Below are positions 1 to 10,378 of a DNA stretch of 64,000 nucleotides, one piece after another. The translations under genes were made by a program, and so were the position numbers. The stretch is from Orobanche coerulescens (taxonomy: Eukaryota > Streptophyta > Magnoliopsida > Lamiales > Orobanchaceae). Within the stretch, counting starts at the first letter, position 1. The number at the start of each line of letters is the position of its first letter. The stretch spans positions 682,001 through 746,000 of the forward strand of contig JAWKAU010000044.1 of the NCBI GenBank assembly GCA_033398695.1, in the 5' to 3' direction. The notes below the pieces were generated by a model. The model was not told the origin of the DNA and did no database searches. It saw only the letters and a program-made list of their open reading frames with translations.

Positions 1-53
1 TAACTCGGATAAAATAATATTAAACAACAGTAGTAGAAATTCTGGATATTACA
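1..53 (-). repeat. LARD-B unit 1, end of 3' LTR
   Basis: The last 53 bases of the LARD-B LTR as read on the plus strand; the rest lies left of the window. Nearly the same stretch ends the LTR at 11912-11964 and 49573-49625, each time finishing in GGATATTACA and followed by the same internal sequence. On the minus strand this is the LTR start, TGTAATATCC. Confidence 0.85.
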
Positions 54-2570
54 TACTACACCACTTAAAATAAGTTTCGACCTCGAAACTTGCAATCCAT
101 CATAAAAAGAAACAACCCGTTCGACCAAAATATCCCGAAATCATCACGACAACGATCAATCATTATCATTAATGAATAACCAAAACAGTATACTTACAAA
201 TGCGCAAAGTCGACGATCTCCTGAGATGCTAGCAAGTAACTTCATTGTAAAGCCTCAATACGCTTACTATCACATTTCATGAACCTTAACAAAAATATAT
301 CATTTTCGGATGAAATAATCTATCTGTGTCAAATCCTGTCTGCCTGATTACACTATCAAGTCCAAATCCTGTTACAAATCAATAATACACGATAAATCTG
401 TGAAACAACTGTCCAACACAATGGCAACGAATCCCGAAACATCAACACAAAATCTGAATGCTCAGATCATCACCAGCAATGATCAACCAATAAATTAACT
501 GAGAATATCATCGACATGATAAACTCTAATACGACCAATCCAAAGGTCAAAAAGCAGCCGAGAATATCATCAACATGATAAACTTCAATATGACCATCCA
601 GAGGTCAAAATATAATCGAGAATATCATCAACATGATAAACTCCAATATTACCAATGAAGGAGCAACAACAATCTAGAATACCCTTACATGGTAAGCTCC
701 AACACGATCAACATAGAACCACAGAAACCGATATATGAACGAATAAAGTTCTCAAAACGACACACCAATTATATACAGTAGATCTCAACAAACATACCCT
801 ACTGGTGAACATACTCCTCGGCATACGAATAACCAATCACAACCCGACGAACATATCCAATCATACATGGAGTGGGAACGACCACTCAATATCCAAAACA
901 ACCAGCATGAGGTCACCATCCCCAAATTTACACTTACAAAGAAATCATTCCAAAATCACTATGGTAAAATCATACTACTACCATACCAATGGAATCACAT
1001 AGCACATATGTCCCGGTTTCATAAAACCCATAGTTCCAAAATTACATTCTGTACCCGAACCTACAACACGCAGCATATTTCTCTTATCCGGTCAATCAAC
1101 CGATCATCTCTGGATAACCAAACTAACATACTAAAGTTCGAGTCTCTTTCCATCGTTCCATACTGAGGTCTTATCCAGTTCGTGAGTCACACTTATAATT
1201 TCACCATGATATGCACTATGCACTAAATGCGTATGTATATCAATCACATTTCAAAACCAGTTTGAAATCATATAGTCTCGTCAAGAAGACAAATTTTCGA
1301 AAGTTCTTTCAAGAATTTCAAAACTCAAAACATAAATTTTCGTAACACCACGAAATCAATTTTCAAAAAATTAAATCGGCTCACTAGTGTCAAGTTCTTG
1401 ATGAAAATTCTTTTCGAATACACATGATTAAATAAAATTATGCAAATGATTGACCACATCCATACTCCTGTACACCAGCCCTGATCGTCACAAATTCCAC
1501 TGACATTTGGTCAGAAAACTACACGATAGAATCCAAAATCTCAAGTATAGGCTCCGATAAAAACTCCTTCTTCCACATATGGCTCGCAACGTCGACCATT
1601 ATCCCATTCTGGATCACCTCAACTATGCTATGACAAAACATTGAAACAAATCAACACAACGAAAGACTTCCCGAGAAGTTTCATTTGAAGAAGTAAACCA
1701 AAACTCTGAAAGGCAGAAACGAACTAGATAAACGATTGATAAAGTGTTTTACAAATCTTGGGAGTTTTAGAAAACAGAAAAGCCTGTTTGAAACATTAGG
1801 GTCTCAGCCCGTATCCCGTTCCACATTACAAGAAGTTTAAAAGTAGAAAGCCCTTTTGGACCCCAAGTCCTGAGTTATAAAACTATTTCAAAATCGATTG
1901 GGTCTCGGCCCAAAAATCATTTTCCGTAAAACATTCATTTTGAAAAATATCATTTTCAAATGCTCAAAAACAGTTCATATATCTCAAAATGAATTAACAT
2001 GACTACATGTTCTTCTCAACCATCCACAACATTTCTCCCAAATGCACAACTCCGTTCTAATTTTTATCTAACATATTGATTTCCAAATCATAGCTTCTCC
2101 AGATCACTGGTTCTGTCCCAGCTACTATGTTCTGTTATCTCATAACATAACACATAATATTCTTCCGAATCTCAAAGCATATCAACTTAGAACGGCAGTA
2201 AATCTCAATGAAACTCAAAAATCCAAATACTTACAGATCGTGAAGCCGACGATTCCCCGTGATACTGGCACATGTCTCAACTCTAGAAAATACTCGACAC
2301 ATACATTTTCAAAACACACATTTTGCAAACTCAGTTCAACTCGAGAATACAACACAACTCAATCCGAAGAAACACGTTAATACCATTTGGAAAAGTTCAC
2401 AACAACCCCAGTACCACACTGGTAAATCACATATCACACAAGCCCGAGTGAACAACAAAACCTAAGGCTCTAGAATTTGTCAACCGACAACTCAAATGAC
2501 GCAACAAAAGTACGACTCGACTCGACCCGACTGCCTAGGTTTTCACAACCTAAGCTCTGATACCATATTC
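54..2570 (-). mobile_element. LARD-B unit 1, non-coding internal domain
   Basis: About 2.5 kb between two LTRs with no gag or pol similarity in any frame; the short open frames are low-complexity chance ORFs. It keeps the cis signals of a Tekay-type element: a hairpin beside the polypurine tract (AAGTTTCGA at 72-80 pairing with TCGAAACTT at 83-91), and a tRNA-Met-type primer site at the other end. Positions about 501-680 hold three copies of a roughly 59-bp tandem unit containing GAGAATATCATC. The first 1.4 kb recurs at 21584-22995 with about twenty differences that I can count (near 98% identity), and the whole domain recurs more diverged at 49626-52030. By definition this is a large retrotransposon derivative, to be mobilised in trans by a coding relative. 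Confidence 0.8.
2536..2565 (-). other. LARD-B unit 1 primer binding site and flanking hairpin
   Basis: On the minus strand 2554-2565 reads TGGTATCAGAGC, the classic plant primer site complementary to the 3' end of tRNA-Met, 5 bases from the LTR. Immediately beside it TAGGTT (2536-2541) pairs with AACCTA (2547-2552) around a 5-base loop. The same hairpin with compensatory changes lies beside the primer site of Gyp-A, Gyp-C and Gyp-E. Confidence 0.8.
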
Positions 2571-4139
2571 TGTAACATCTCCAGATCCGACCGGGAATAT
2601 TACAGCGTCGTGGGACCCGGAACGGAACCCACAAGGCCAAAAGATATTTTTCGCAAATATTTACAAACGCACAAGGGGCTAACGACGGTATTATCTAATA
2701 AAAACATTCGAAGACATTGTAAAACTCGTTTATCAAAACCGTCATAAAATCTCATTTGAAAGGACAAGGCCAAACAGCCGAAACTCAATAGTTTAGAAAA
2801 CGATTTCCAAAGTAACTCAAGTTACCAGAAACGAAAGGTGATTTAAAAATACTCACGCATTGGAAAAGACAACACTTAAAAGTACTTTAGCAGCAGAATA
2901 CGACAAGTGATCAGGAAACTCAATTCACAAAAACATGCCCTAGCCAGTATCCTCCGGGAAGCTCATCTCTCCACGACCGCTACAAGCTCGATATCCCAAG
3001 AACTTAAAAAGAAAGCCCACGACGGGGTCAGCCATAATATCCAACAATGATATCAATCACATCACGTCGATAATTACATACCAATGGAAATACTAAGTAA
3101 GAATACGACCAATGTAATCTTATCGTCGTAACTTTATTTACTCAAATAATTCTCATCAGATTAACCATCATCACAAAGCACATCTCGAAATCTCGATTAA
3201 TCAATAAACTCAAACATAACATCATACGGTACCTCACACAATACCCAAGATTCTCAAAACGTCATCATAACTCACAGTACGGAAATATACCAACTCCGAA
3301 CAATTCGACTCATCGGATAGCATCATGAAATCCCAAGACGATAACCGATTGTCCATCAAAAGACAAATACCAAAGGAAATACGGAACATACCTCAAGATA
3401 TGAAATGCCACGACAATCATGTCAGTCTAATCCGAGGTCAGATCAATACCACACACGGACATGGTCCTAACACAAGACCTACAAATGCATACTCATATGA
3501 CAACGTCAATATGCTCAAAACAATAACAACAGTGTCTACTCAATGGAAATCCCATGATCTAGGGCCTTCAGCATAGATCCCAAGATGATCCTACTAGATC
3601 AACACGAGGTGGATAACCAACGATATACATATGCACAACAACACATGATAAAATCAATTATGCGAATCCACATGATTCCATCAACACAACACACGGTAAT
3701 CCAATGATCCAGCGCCCTCAGCATAGATCCCCATGATGATCCCGTCGGACCAACGCATGGTGGAAAACCCGTCCAATGATCCGGCGCCCTCAGCATAGAT
3801 CCTAAGATGATCCCGTCGGACCAACACGAGGTGGAAATCTGATCCAGCGCCCTCAGCATAGATCACACGATCCCATCGGATCAACACAACATAAACAATA
3901 CAATTATGCATACACATATGCAAATCAATATGTTCATCAACATGAACAACATATGAATCAATAACACGAACGACACTATGACAAATCACTAGTACAACCT
4001 CATGTTCAACAACATGAATGACAATAAGCATGATCAACATCATCAACACCAAACCAAAATAAAATTATGATACTTGCCCCGAGTCCTTCGGAAGCAATCT
4101 CGATGTCAAATCATCACCAATGATTATACTCAATGCTCG
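2571..4139 (-). repeat. LARD-B LTR shared by units 1 and 2, first part
   Basis: Starts TGTAACATCTCC and aligns along its length with the LTR copies at 37493-38673 and 52031 onward, and inverted with the copy ending at 62299. It is cut at 4139, where it changes abruptly to the terminal 161 bp of the Gyp-A LTR. The LTR resumes at 11613-11964 on the other side of Gyp-A. Open frames here (for example minus 3681-4052, recurring at plus 56407-56859) are built from simple GTTGATGATG-like sequence and I do not call them genes. Confidence 0.8.
3556..3886 (-). repeat. LTR module repeated four times
   Basis: Four degenerate copies of a roughly 65-75-bp module with the order GATCCAGCGC, AGCATAGATCC, GATCCCGTCGGACCAAC, GAGGTGG, starting near 3556, 3705, 3778 and 3841. 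The same module occurs in the Gyp-A LTR (9775-9905) and other LARD-B copies, and in weaker form in Gyp-D (34800-35030). It lies in the part of the LTR downstream of the TATA box, so probably in the transcribed region. Confidence 0.75.
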
Positions 4140-4300
4140 GCGCTATCACGAGTTTGCATGAGAAATTTTGCATGTTGTTATACTTATGTACAAAGATATC
4201 AATGTAAGAAATATCATACTCCAATCATCAAGATCACAATTCCGAATAATACAGGGTTCGAATACAGGTAAAATACACAGTAATAAATCCGGATATTACA
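4140..4300 (-). repeat. Gyp-A 3' LTR remnant
   Basis: Almost identical to 11451-11612, the matching end of the Gyp-A 5' LTR. Its inner edge falls in the sequence GCGCTATCACG, the middle of a palindromic LTR box (11444-11456 in the intact LTR), where it joins LARD-B sequence. Confidence 0.85.
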
Positions 4301-4337
4301 TACTCTCCTACTAAAAAGGAGTTTCGTCCCGAAACTC
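4301..4337 (-). other. Gyp-A polypurine tract and terminal hairpin
   Basis: On the minus strand GAGTTTCG (paired positions 4319-4326 and 4330-4337, 3-base loop) is followed by TTTTTAGTAGGAGAGTA and then the LTR start TGTAATATCC. A hairpin of this form upstream of the polypurine tract is common in plant Tekay elements and is shared by Gyp-C, Gyp-E, Gyp-F and LARD-B here. Confidence 0.75.
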
Positions 4338-5067
4338 AAGACGAAAATAACTCGGGATATCTGGACTTCATGCCATCTTCCGTTTCCCATGTGGCTTCTT
4401 CCACTCCATGGCGTGACCATTGAACTTTGACAAAAACGATGGGTTTGTTTCTCAACTGCTTAACTCGACTCTCGAGTATCTTGACCGGTCTTTCTTCAAA
4501 CGTCCCATCTTGAGCGACTTCGATCTCACCAAAATCAATGACATGACTAGGATCTGGTATATACCTCCGTAACTTGGATACGTGGAACACGTTATGAACA
4601 TGGCACAATGACGGCGACAATGCCAACCTGTATGCCAACTCTCCAACTCTCTCAAGGATCTCAAATGGTCCGATATATCTCGGACTCAGCTTTCCTTTCC
4701 TTCCGAAACGAAAGATTCCCCAAGTAGGAGAAACCTTTAAAAGTACGTGATCTCCCGTACTGAACTCCAAAGGGCGACGACGTACATCTGCGTAAGATTT
4801 CTGGCGACTCTGGGCGGTCAACAGCCTTTCACGAATCAAGGCTATCTTCTCTCGAGTCTGCACGATCAACTCTGGTTCTGTCCCGATTAAGTCTGATGAA
4901 TCATCCCAACATAGGGGCGATCTACATCTCCTCCCGTATAATGCCTCAAATGGTGCCATCTTAATGGAAGTATGCCAACTATTGTTGTAGGTAAATTCAA
5001 TCAACGGTAGATGAATTTCCCAATCATTTGACCAATCTAAGTCACAGGCCCTTAGCACGTCTTCCAT
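4336..5067 (-). pseudogene. Gyp-A pol 3' part: integrase C-terminus and chromodomain-like tail
   Basis: 243 codons continuing the integrase after a frameshifted gap at 5068-5123. It begins at the EDVLRAC motif of the integrase core. Next come [20 protein letters not shown], the [10 protein letters not shown] and HNVFHVSKLR motifs of the integrase C-terminal region, and a tail with LRNKPIVFVKVQW, EEATWE and YPELF. The tail matches the chromodomain-like end of Tekay/Del chromoviruses, thought to steer integration toward heterochromatin. The stop codon overlaps the hairpin next to the polypurine tract. It is a continuation of the 5124-7091 frame, not a separate gene. Confidence 0.85.
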
Positions 5068-5123
5068 CGTTTGAATAGTCCTCTCGGATTATCCATCACC
5101 ATGGGTGATAAGTCAGGCCAAGT

Positions 5124-7091
5124 TCACCCGGTCCCCAAGGCCTTATGAACTGCTTTCCAAAAGTGAGACACAAAACGGCCGTCTCGATCAGAGACAATGG
5201 TTTTCGGCGTACCATGTAATCGAACTATCTCCGAAATAAATACTCTTGCCAACCTCTCTGGTCCCCACGTGTCCTTATTGCCTAGAAAATGAGCTGATTT
5301 GGTTAAACGATCAACTATCACCCAAATCATGTTCATTCCTGTCTTGGTTCTCGGCATACTAGTGATAAAGTCCATCGATATGTCCTCCCACTTCCATTCA
5401 GGAATCGGGAGTGGCTTCAACATTCCGGCAGGCCGTTGATGCTCGATCTTAACCTGCTGACAAGTCAAGCATTTCGAAACATAGTCCGCTACATCTTTCT
5501 TCATGTTGCCCCACCAGAAATTCTGCTTCAAGTCCTTATACATCTTACTGGTGCCTGGGTGGACAGAATAGGGCGAACTGTGAGCTTCCTTCATAATTGT
5601 CTGCTTCAGAACATCGACATCGGGAACGCAGAGTCGGTTCTGAAATCTCAAAACTCCATCATCATGAATTATGAATCCGGGGGCCTTTCCTTTGATCACT
5701 TCATCACGTAACCGAATCATCAGAGGATCATCTGCCTGTCTAGATTTGATTTCTTCGGTTAATGATGAAGTTATTTCCATCACGCACAGTTGTCCTTGGA
5801 CTCTTTGTAACCACACTTCAATTCCTTCTCGAATCATCTCTCGTTGAAGGCTAAGTTGGGAGGTCAGAGTCTCCAGCATCTGAATAGAAACAGGCTTGCG
5901 GCTGAGTGCATCGGCCACTACATTCGCTTTGCCTGGATGATACAAAATCTCCAAGTCATAGTCCTTAATCAGTTCTAACCATCTTCTTTGCCGCATGTTC
6001 AATTCTTTCTGACTGAAGATGTATTTGAGACTCTTGTGATCCGTAAAGATCTGACAGTGAGTCCCGTACAGATAATGCCTCCAGATCTTCAAAGCAAAAA
6101 CTACTGCTGCTAGATCCAAATCATGTGTTGGGTAATTTACTTCATAAGGTTTCAGTTGTCGTGATGCATAAGCGATCACCTTGTCATTCTGCATCAATAC
6201 GCACCCGAGTCCTTGGTTCGAAGCATCACTGTAAACTATAAATCCTCCAGTTCCCTGTGGAAGTGATAGAATCGGTGTCGTCGTCAATCTCTTCTTTAAT
6301 TCATCAAAACTAGTCTGACACGACTCGTTCCACTCAAACTTTTGAGTTTTCTGCAGGAGTCGAGTAAGTGGGCGGGAAATTTTAGAAAACCCTTCCACGA
6401 ATCGACGATAATACCCAGCAAGTCCTAAGAAGCTTCGGACTTCTTTCACGTTCTTTGGAGGTTTCCAATCCATAATTGCTTCGATTTTCTGAGGGTCTAC
6501 TCGGACTCCTTTAGCTGATACCACATGGCCGAGGAACATTACTTCCTTCAGCCAAAATTCACACTTAGAGAGTTTGGCGTACAATTGCTCGCTTCTCAAA
6601 AGTTCCAATACAATCCGCAAATGCTGAGCATGCTCTTCCGGGCTCTTAGAATACAATAGAATGTCATCAATGAACACGACCACAAATTTATCTAAATATT
6701 CGATGAACACTCGGTTCATCAATTGCATGAATACAGCAGGTGTGTTAGTGAGACCAAACGGCATCACTACAAACTCATAATGTCCGTAGCGAGTTCTGAA
6801 CGCTGATTTCGGAACATCAGATTCCTTAATCCTCAGCTGATGATACCCTGATCTCAGATCGATTTTAGAAAATAGTGTTGCCCCTTGCAACTGGTCAAAC
6901 AGATCATCAATCCATGGCAACGGATACTTGTTCTTAATCGTCATCTTGTTCAGCTCTCGATAGTCAATACACAGTCGAAGCGATCCATCCATCTTTCGGA
7001 CAAAAAGTACTGGCGTTCCCCAGGGAGAAACGCTTGGCTGAATATAGCCTTTGTCCAGTAACTCCTTCAGCTGTTTTTTCAGTTCGTACAT
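5124..7091 (-). pseudogene. Gyp-A pol: reverse transcriptase, RNase H, integrase (long open part)
   Basis: 655 open codons. Reverse transcriptase spans about residues 15-185, with DLRSGYHQL near 78 and the catalytic FIDD at 140-143. RNase H spans about 285-398: the YSDAS Asp at 289, a DLDLA motif where relatives have Glu (Asp326), TDHKS Asp351 and ADALSRK Asp395. The integrase zinc module has His504, His511, Cys541 and Cys544. The integrase core has Asp574 (SMDF) and Asp635 (SDRDG). The expected catalytic Glu is lost in the frameshift after residue 655. Directly upstream, the gag-protease frame ends in a TAG at 7092-7094 that replaces a Glu codon of the usual MAP-x-E motif, so this was one continuous reading frame. 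As it stands the polyprotein cannot be made without readthrough. Confidence 0.92.
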
Positions 7092-8723
7092 CTAAGTAGG
7101 TGCCATACGATACGGCGCCTTAGAAATTGATGTAGCTCTGGGTTCCAGCTCAATGGTAAATTCTACATCCTTTCGTGGAGGTAGTCCAGGTAACTCGTCA
7201 GGAAATACATCTGGAAATTCGTTCACAACAGGAATGGATGAAAGTTCCGCAATTTCATCTTCTTTCTTCATTGCATAACACCAGTATCCGGTACAGCCTT
7301 GTTTCAACAATTTGACAGCTTTTATCGCCTTGATCAACTTTCCTGAGCTTCCCGGTTTCCACCCCTCAAATAGTATTTCGGAACCATCGTCAGCGATCAG
7401 CGAGATATTCCTCCTTCGGTAGTTTACAATTTCTCCATATTGATTAAGCCAATCGTCTCCGAGTATCAGGTCGTCCCCTTGCATTTCTATTACAATCAGA
7501 TTTGAGAGCCACTCTCTGCCTCCAAATGTTACAGGGAAATCTCTAGTTTCTAAATTCCCGACAATCCTCTCTCCATTCGGTAAACCAACAACATAAGGTT
7601 CACAAGCATGAAAACCAGAAATATTCAAACGATTTACACAAGACAAGGATATAAAAGAATGTGTAGCTCCTGTATCGAACAAAACGCTAACTGGCTGGGA
7701 AAGGATCTGGACGGTACCTGATGCGATAGCAGCATCCTGATCGTCTGTCCTCCTCATCTCGTACAAACGTGGGGGAACAGATCCGGCACTCGATGTTCCC
7801 TTTCGGTCCCATTGTCCTCTGCCTCGCCCGCGGCCAAAATTCTGAGGCATCTGAACACTTTGATGCGTCTGTTGGATACTGGATTCCTTCTGGACTGGCT
7901 GTGGTGTACGGGCTCTAAAAGACATTGCAGCTTCTTCACAGAACACCGCACGATGTCCCTCTCGACCACAATCAAAACAAGTCACGGCAGGTAGGAGGCA
8001 ATTCCGTCGATAGTGCCCCGTCTGGGCGCAGTTAAAGCATTTCCTGGTAACATCAGTCATGGTTGATGTTGCTCCAAAGTTCTTTCCGCTCCTAACTGGG
8101 TGCGGAGGTTTCTTGAAAGAATGAAAAGGTGACTGGGCCTTGCGGGGCCCGCTGCTCTTGTGCTCTGTAAAAGTGCCAGAGACTTTCTGCTTCTTGGATT
8201 CCGAAAATTTCTCCATAGCTGCTTCCTTGATCTCATACGCCAACGCCTTATCCTGGTATTGACGGAGTGTGGTACATTCAAAACCGGACATGTACCTCTG
8301 GATCTCTGGTTTCATCCTCATATCAAAATGGATCATCATTTCTGCATCTGTTCTGACCAGATGTCGAACAAATGCCAGCTGCTGGTTAAATGTCTTAATT
8401 GCCTGGGATACTGGCACATTTGAAGGCTGAGCGGAGAAAAACTCTCGAACCTTAGCTTCCCTCACAGGACGAGGGCAGTACTGATCTTCCATCATCAATT
8501 TAAACTCTGTCCAATCAGCATCATGGTCTACAGGCCGGATGGCTTCCCACCATTCAGACGCTTCCCCTATCAGAAAGTATTGCGCGATAGAGGCTCTCCT
8601 ATTGCCCTGGCGCTTAATTCCGGCAAAGATTTTCTCCAGTTCCTTCAACCAATGATCCCAGGTGGGAGTCTCAGAAATACCGTCGAATTTGGGTGGTGCA
8701 TCTTCGCCACCTCTTGCAGCCAC
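7092..8723 (-). pseudogene. Gyp-A gag-protease (main part)
   Basis: 543 open codons. The gag capsid region spans about residues 10-160 (PPKFDG, WDHWLKELE, EASEWWEAI, ALAYEIKEAA). Two CCHC zinc knuckles follow at Cys229-Cys242 (CFNCAQTGHYRRNC) and Cys249-Cys262 (CFDCGREGHRAVFC), then an arginine/glycine-rich linker. The aspartic protease has its DTGATHSF motif at 350-357 and DLILGDDWL further on. The frame runs into the linker before reverse transcriptase and ends at an amber codon. The capsid region packages element RNA and the protease matures the polyprotein. The true N-terminus lies in another frame (8645-9001), so the first Met here is not the native start. Confidence 0.92.
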
Positions 8724-9001
8724 CGGTCACCTCGATTCCCCATGTCTGGGATCCCTTGCTGTCTCTCTCCCTGCTGTAGTCCCACCGCCACTTGCATTCG
8801 GTCCACGACTTGGGCGAACTGAGTCATCTGGTTCACCACTTGACGAAGGATCTCTGGTACAGCAGGTTCTGGTTCGTTATTAATAGATTGTTGCGGCTCG
8901 TCTGAGCTATGACTGGCCTGATTAGAAGGCGACGCTTCCCTTTCAGCATTTCTTCGTCCGCGTCCACGACTGCAACCACGTCCACGTCCGCCTCTCAACA
9001 T
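8645..9001 (-). pseudogene. Gyp-A gag N-terminus
   Basis: I start it at the Met at 9001 (MLRGGRGRG), because an arginine/glycine-rich MxRGRGRG start is shared with Gyp-C, Gyp-D and Gyp-E and because a splice acceptor (CAG at 9003-9005) lies directly upstream. It reads through VVDRMQVAVG and RWLQEVAKM, then loses homology near 8695, where the capsid sequence continues in the next frame (7092-8723). One base gained or lost near 8695 explains the break. Confidence 0.85.
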
Positions 9002-9002
9002 A

Positions 9003-9104
9003 CTGTAAGCATAGATACTCAATATACAGGAAACAACATCGTTCTAATATTAGAGTATAAAGAGACACAACATGTAAAGAACGAGATAGAGTTTAGGAAC
9101 TTAC
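9003..9104 (-). other. Probable leader intron of Gyp-A
   Basis: On the minus strand a donor reads GGTGGTT/GTAAGTTCC at 9104, and the acceptor CTTACAG/TATG ends one base before the gag ATG. Gyp-C, Gyp-D and Gyp-F have the same arrangement, which supports splicing of the 5' leader; no transcript evidence is available here. Confidence 0.5.
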
Positions 9105-9201
9105 AACCACCGTTCGCATGAAGACGTAGGCAGTGCAGTGATGTCATTCACGGCCGGTTACCTCAAAAGACGTAAATGACCCCTATTTTAACCCAATGGC
9201 C

Positions 9202-9231
9202 AAGATATCCATAATCTTAGCTCTAATACCA
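9202..9231 (-). other. Gyp-A primer binding site and flanking hairpin
   Basis: The minus strand of 9220-9231 reads TGGTATTAGAGC, one base from the tRNA-Met site TGGTATCAGAGC, 5 bases from the LTR end. AAGAT (9202-9206) pairs with ATCTT (9214-9218) around the loop ATCCATA. Confidence 0.8.
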
Positions 9232-9590
9232 TATTCTGTAACACCCCCGATATATTCAGGAATATTACAGCACCGTAAATCCTTTACATAAGGATTTACA
9301 AGGCTGAAGAATTGAACAGACATTAAGAGGTACTAACGAATGGAAATAACGGAATTAAGATACAACAGTTCTGACCAAATACTGAAAATACAATTGTTCA
9401 ACAGAAACTCAATAATACATCACCAAATCCAAATTCATCATAAATGACTTCGTACTAGAGTACTTATTGAAATAACCAATAAACAACAGAAAAATAAACC
9501 CGGCCGGAACATCACTCTGCACCCTCGTCGTCATGCAGCTCCAGTGGTTGTTTTCCCGCTCTCCTGGATCCTGAACATAAAAACAATGTT

Positions 9591-9632
9591 CACCCCGGAA
9601 GGGGTTAGCACAACGATGCTAGTACAAGTACA
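9591..9632 (-). promoter_or_regulatory. Twin hairpin in the transcribed LTR region (Gyp-A)
   Basis: ACCCC (9592-9596) pairs with GGGGT (9601-9605); then TAGCA (9606-9610) pairs with TGCTA (9617-9621), followed by GTACAAGTACA. The layout recurs with different but still complementary stems in Gyp-D and Gyp-C, and partly in Gyp-E. Confidence 0.6.
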
Positions 9633-9774
9633 TATTATTTAACGTCACACGCAGAATAATAATAACATAAATGATAAAATGTCAAACGAGTCTTCTGCTG
9701 CGAGAAACTCATACATAACATACACAACTGGTAATCACAACATGATATCACAACATACACATGGTAATTCCGAC

Positions 9775-9905
9775 GATCCAGCGTTCACTGCCTAGAACCC
9801 ACGATGATCCCGTCAGACCAACCCGTGGTGGAAAAAACCTTCCGATGATCCAGCGCACGCTAGCATAGATCCCCCGATGATCCCGTCGGACCAACACGAG
9901 GTGGA
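9775..9905 (-). repeat. LTR module, two copies (Gyp-A)
   Basis: Two copies of the GATCCAGCG, TAGATCC/TAGAACCC, GATCCCGTC-GACCAAC, GGTGG module that is also repeated in the LARD-B LTR, showing that the two LTRs share ancestry in this part. Confidence 0.7.
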
Positions 9906-10160
9906 CATACAACAACGACATACATGCATGACAATATGTATAACATCAATACGTAAAACAAATAAGGTACTTGCCTCGATTCGAAGACAAGAACAATACT
10001 TCCACAAAACGAACACTTGAAGGTCGCCCCCCTTAATCAATCACGTAACAAGCTCGAACCTTAACAAAAGAAATAATATAGAATTTATCTCAAGTCGTAC
10101 GAATGTCTAACAATTCGATTTGCGGCCAAAAGCTCATAAAATGTAATCTGTCTGAACTTC

Positions 10161-10378
10161 TTAGCGCACGCTAAGTACTCTGTGTAGCGTGCGTTAAGTC
10201 TGCTCGATAGCGCACGCAAACAAGAAAGCCTACCGTACGCTAACTATACATGGTCAGTACTTCACTGATCAGCTGACTGACTCGTCTGATGGCCTAGCGT
10301 ACGTTACGTACCAAACGTAGCGTACGTTAACTGATGCTCGATAGCGTACGTTAATTTACATAGCTTAGCGTGCGCTAA
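10161..10378 (-). repeat. Second palindromic box array in the Gyp-A LTR
   Basis: Seven or so boxes such as TTAGCGCACGCTAA (10161-10174), TAGCGTACGTTA and TTAGCGTGCGCTAA (10365-10378), with 15-40 bp spacing. This array lies downstream of the TATA box, unlike the other arrays in the window. Confidence 0.8.

Noticed and set aside
3325..3576. 83-codon frame in the LARD-B LTR
   Set aside because: Antisense to the LARD-B unit, interrupted in the other copies (37493-38673, 52031-54322).
3681..4052. 123-codon minus-strand frame with near-identical partner at 56407-56859 (MVLMMLIMLIVIHVVEH...)
   Set aside because: It is low-complexity (GTTGATGATG-like) LTR sequence. The two copies are alike because the LTRs are alike, other LARD-B LTRs break the frame, and no domain is recognisable.
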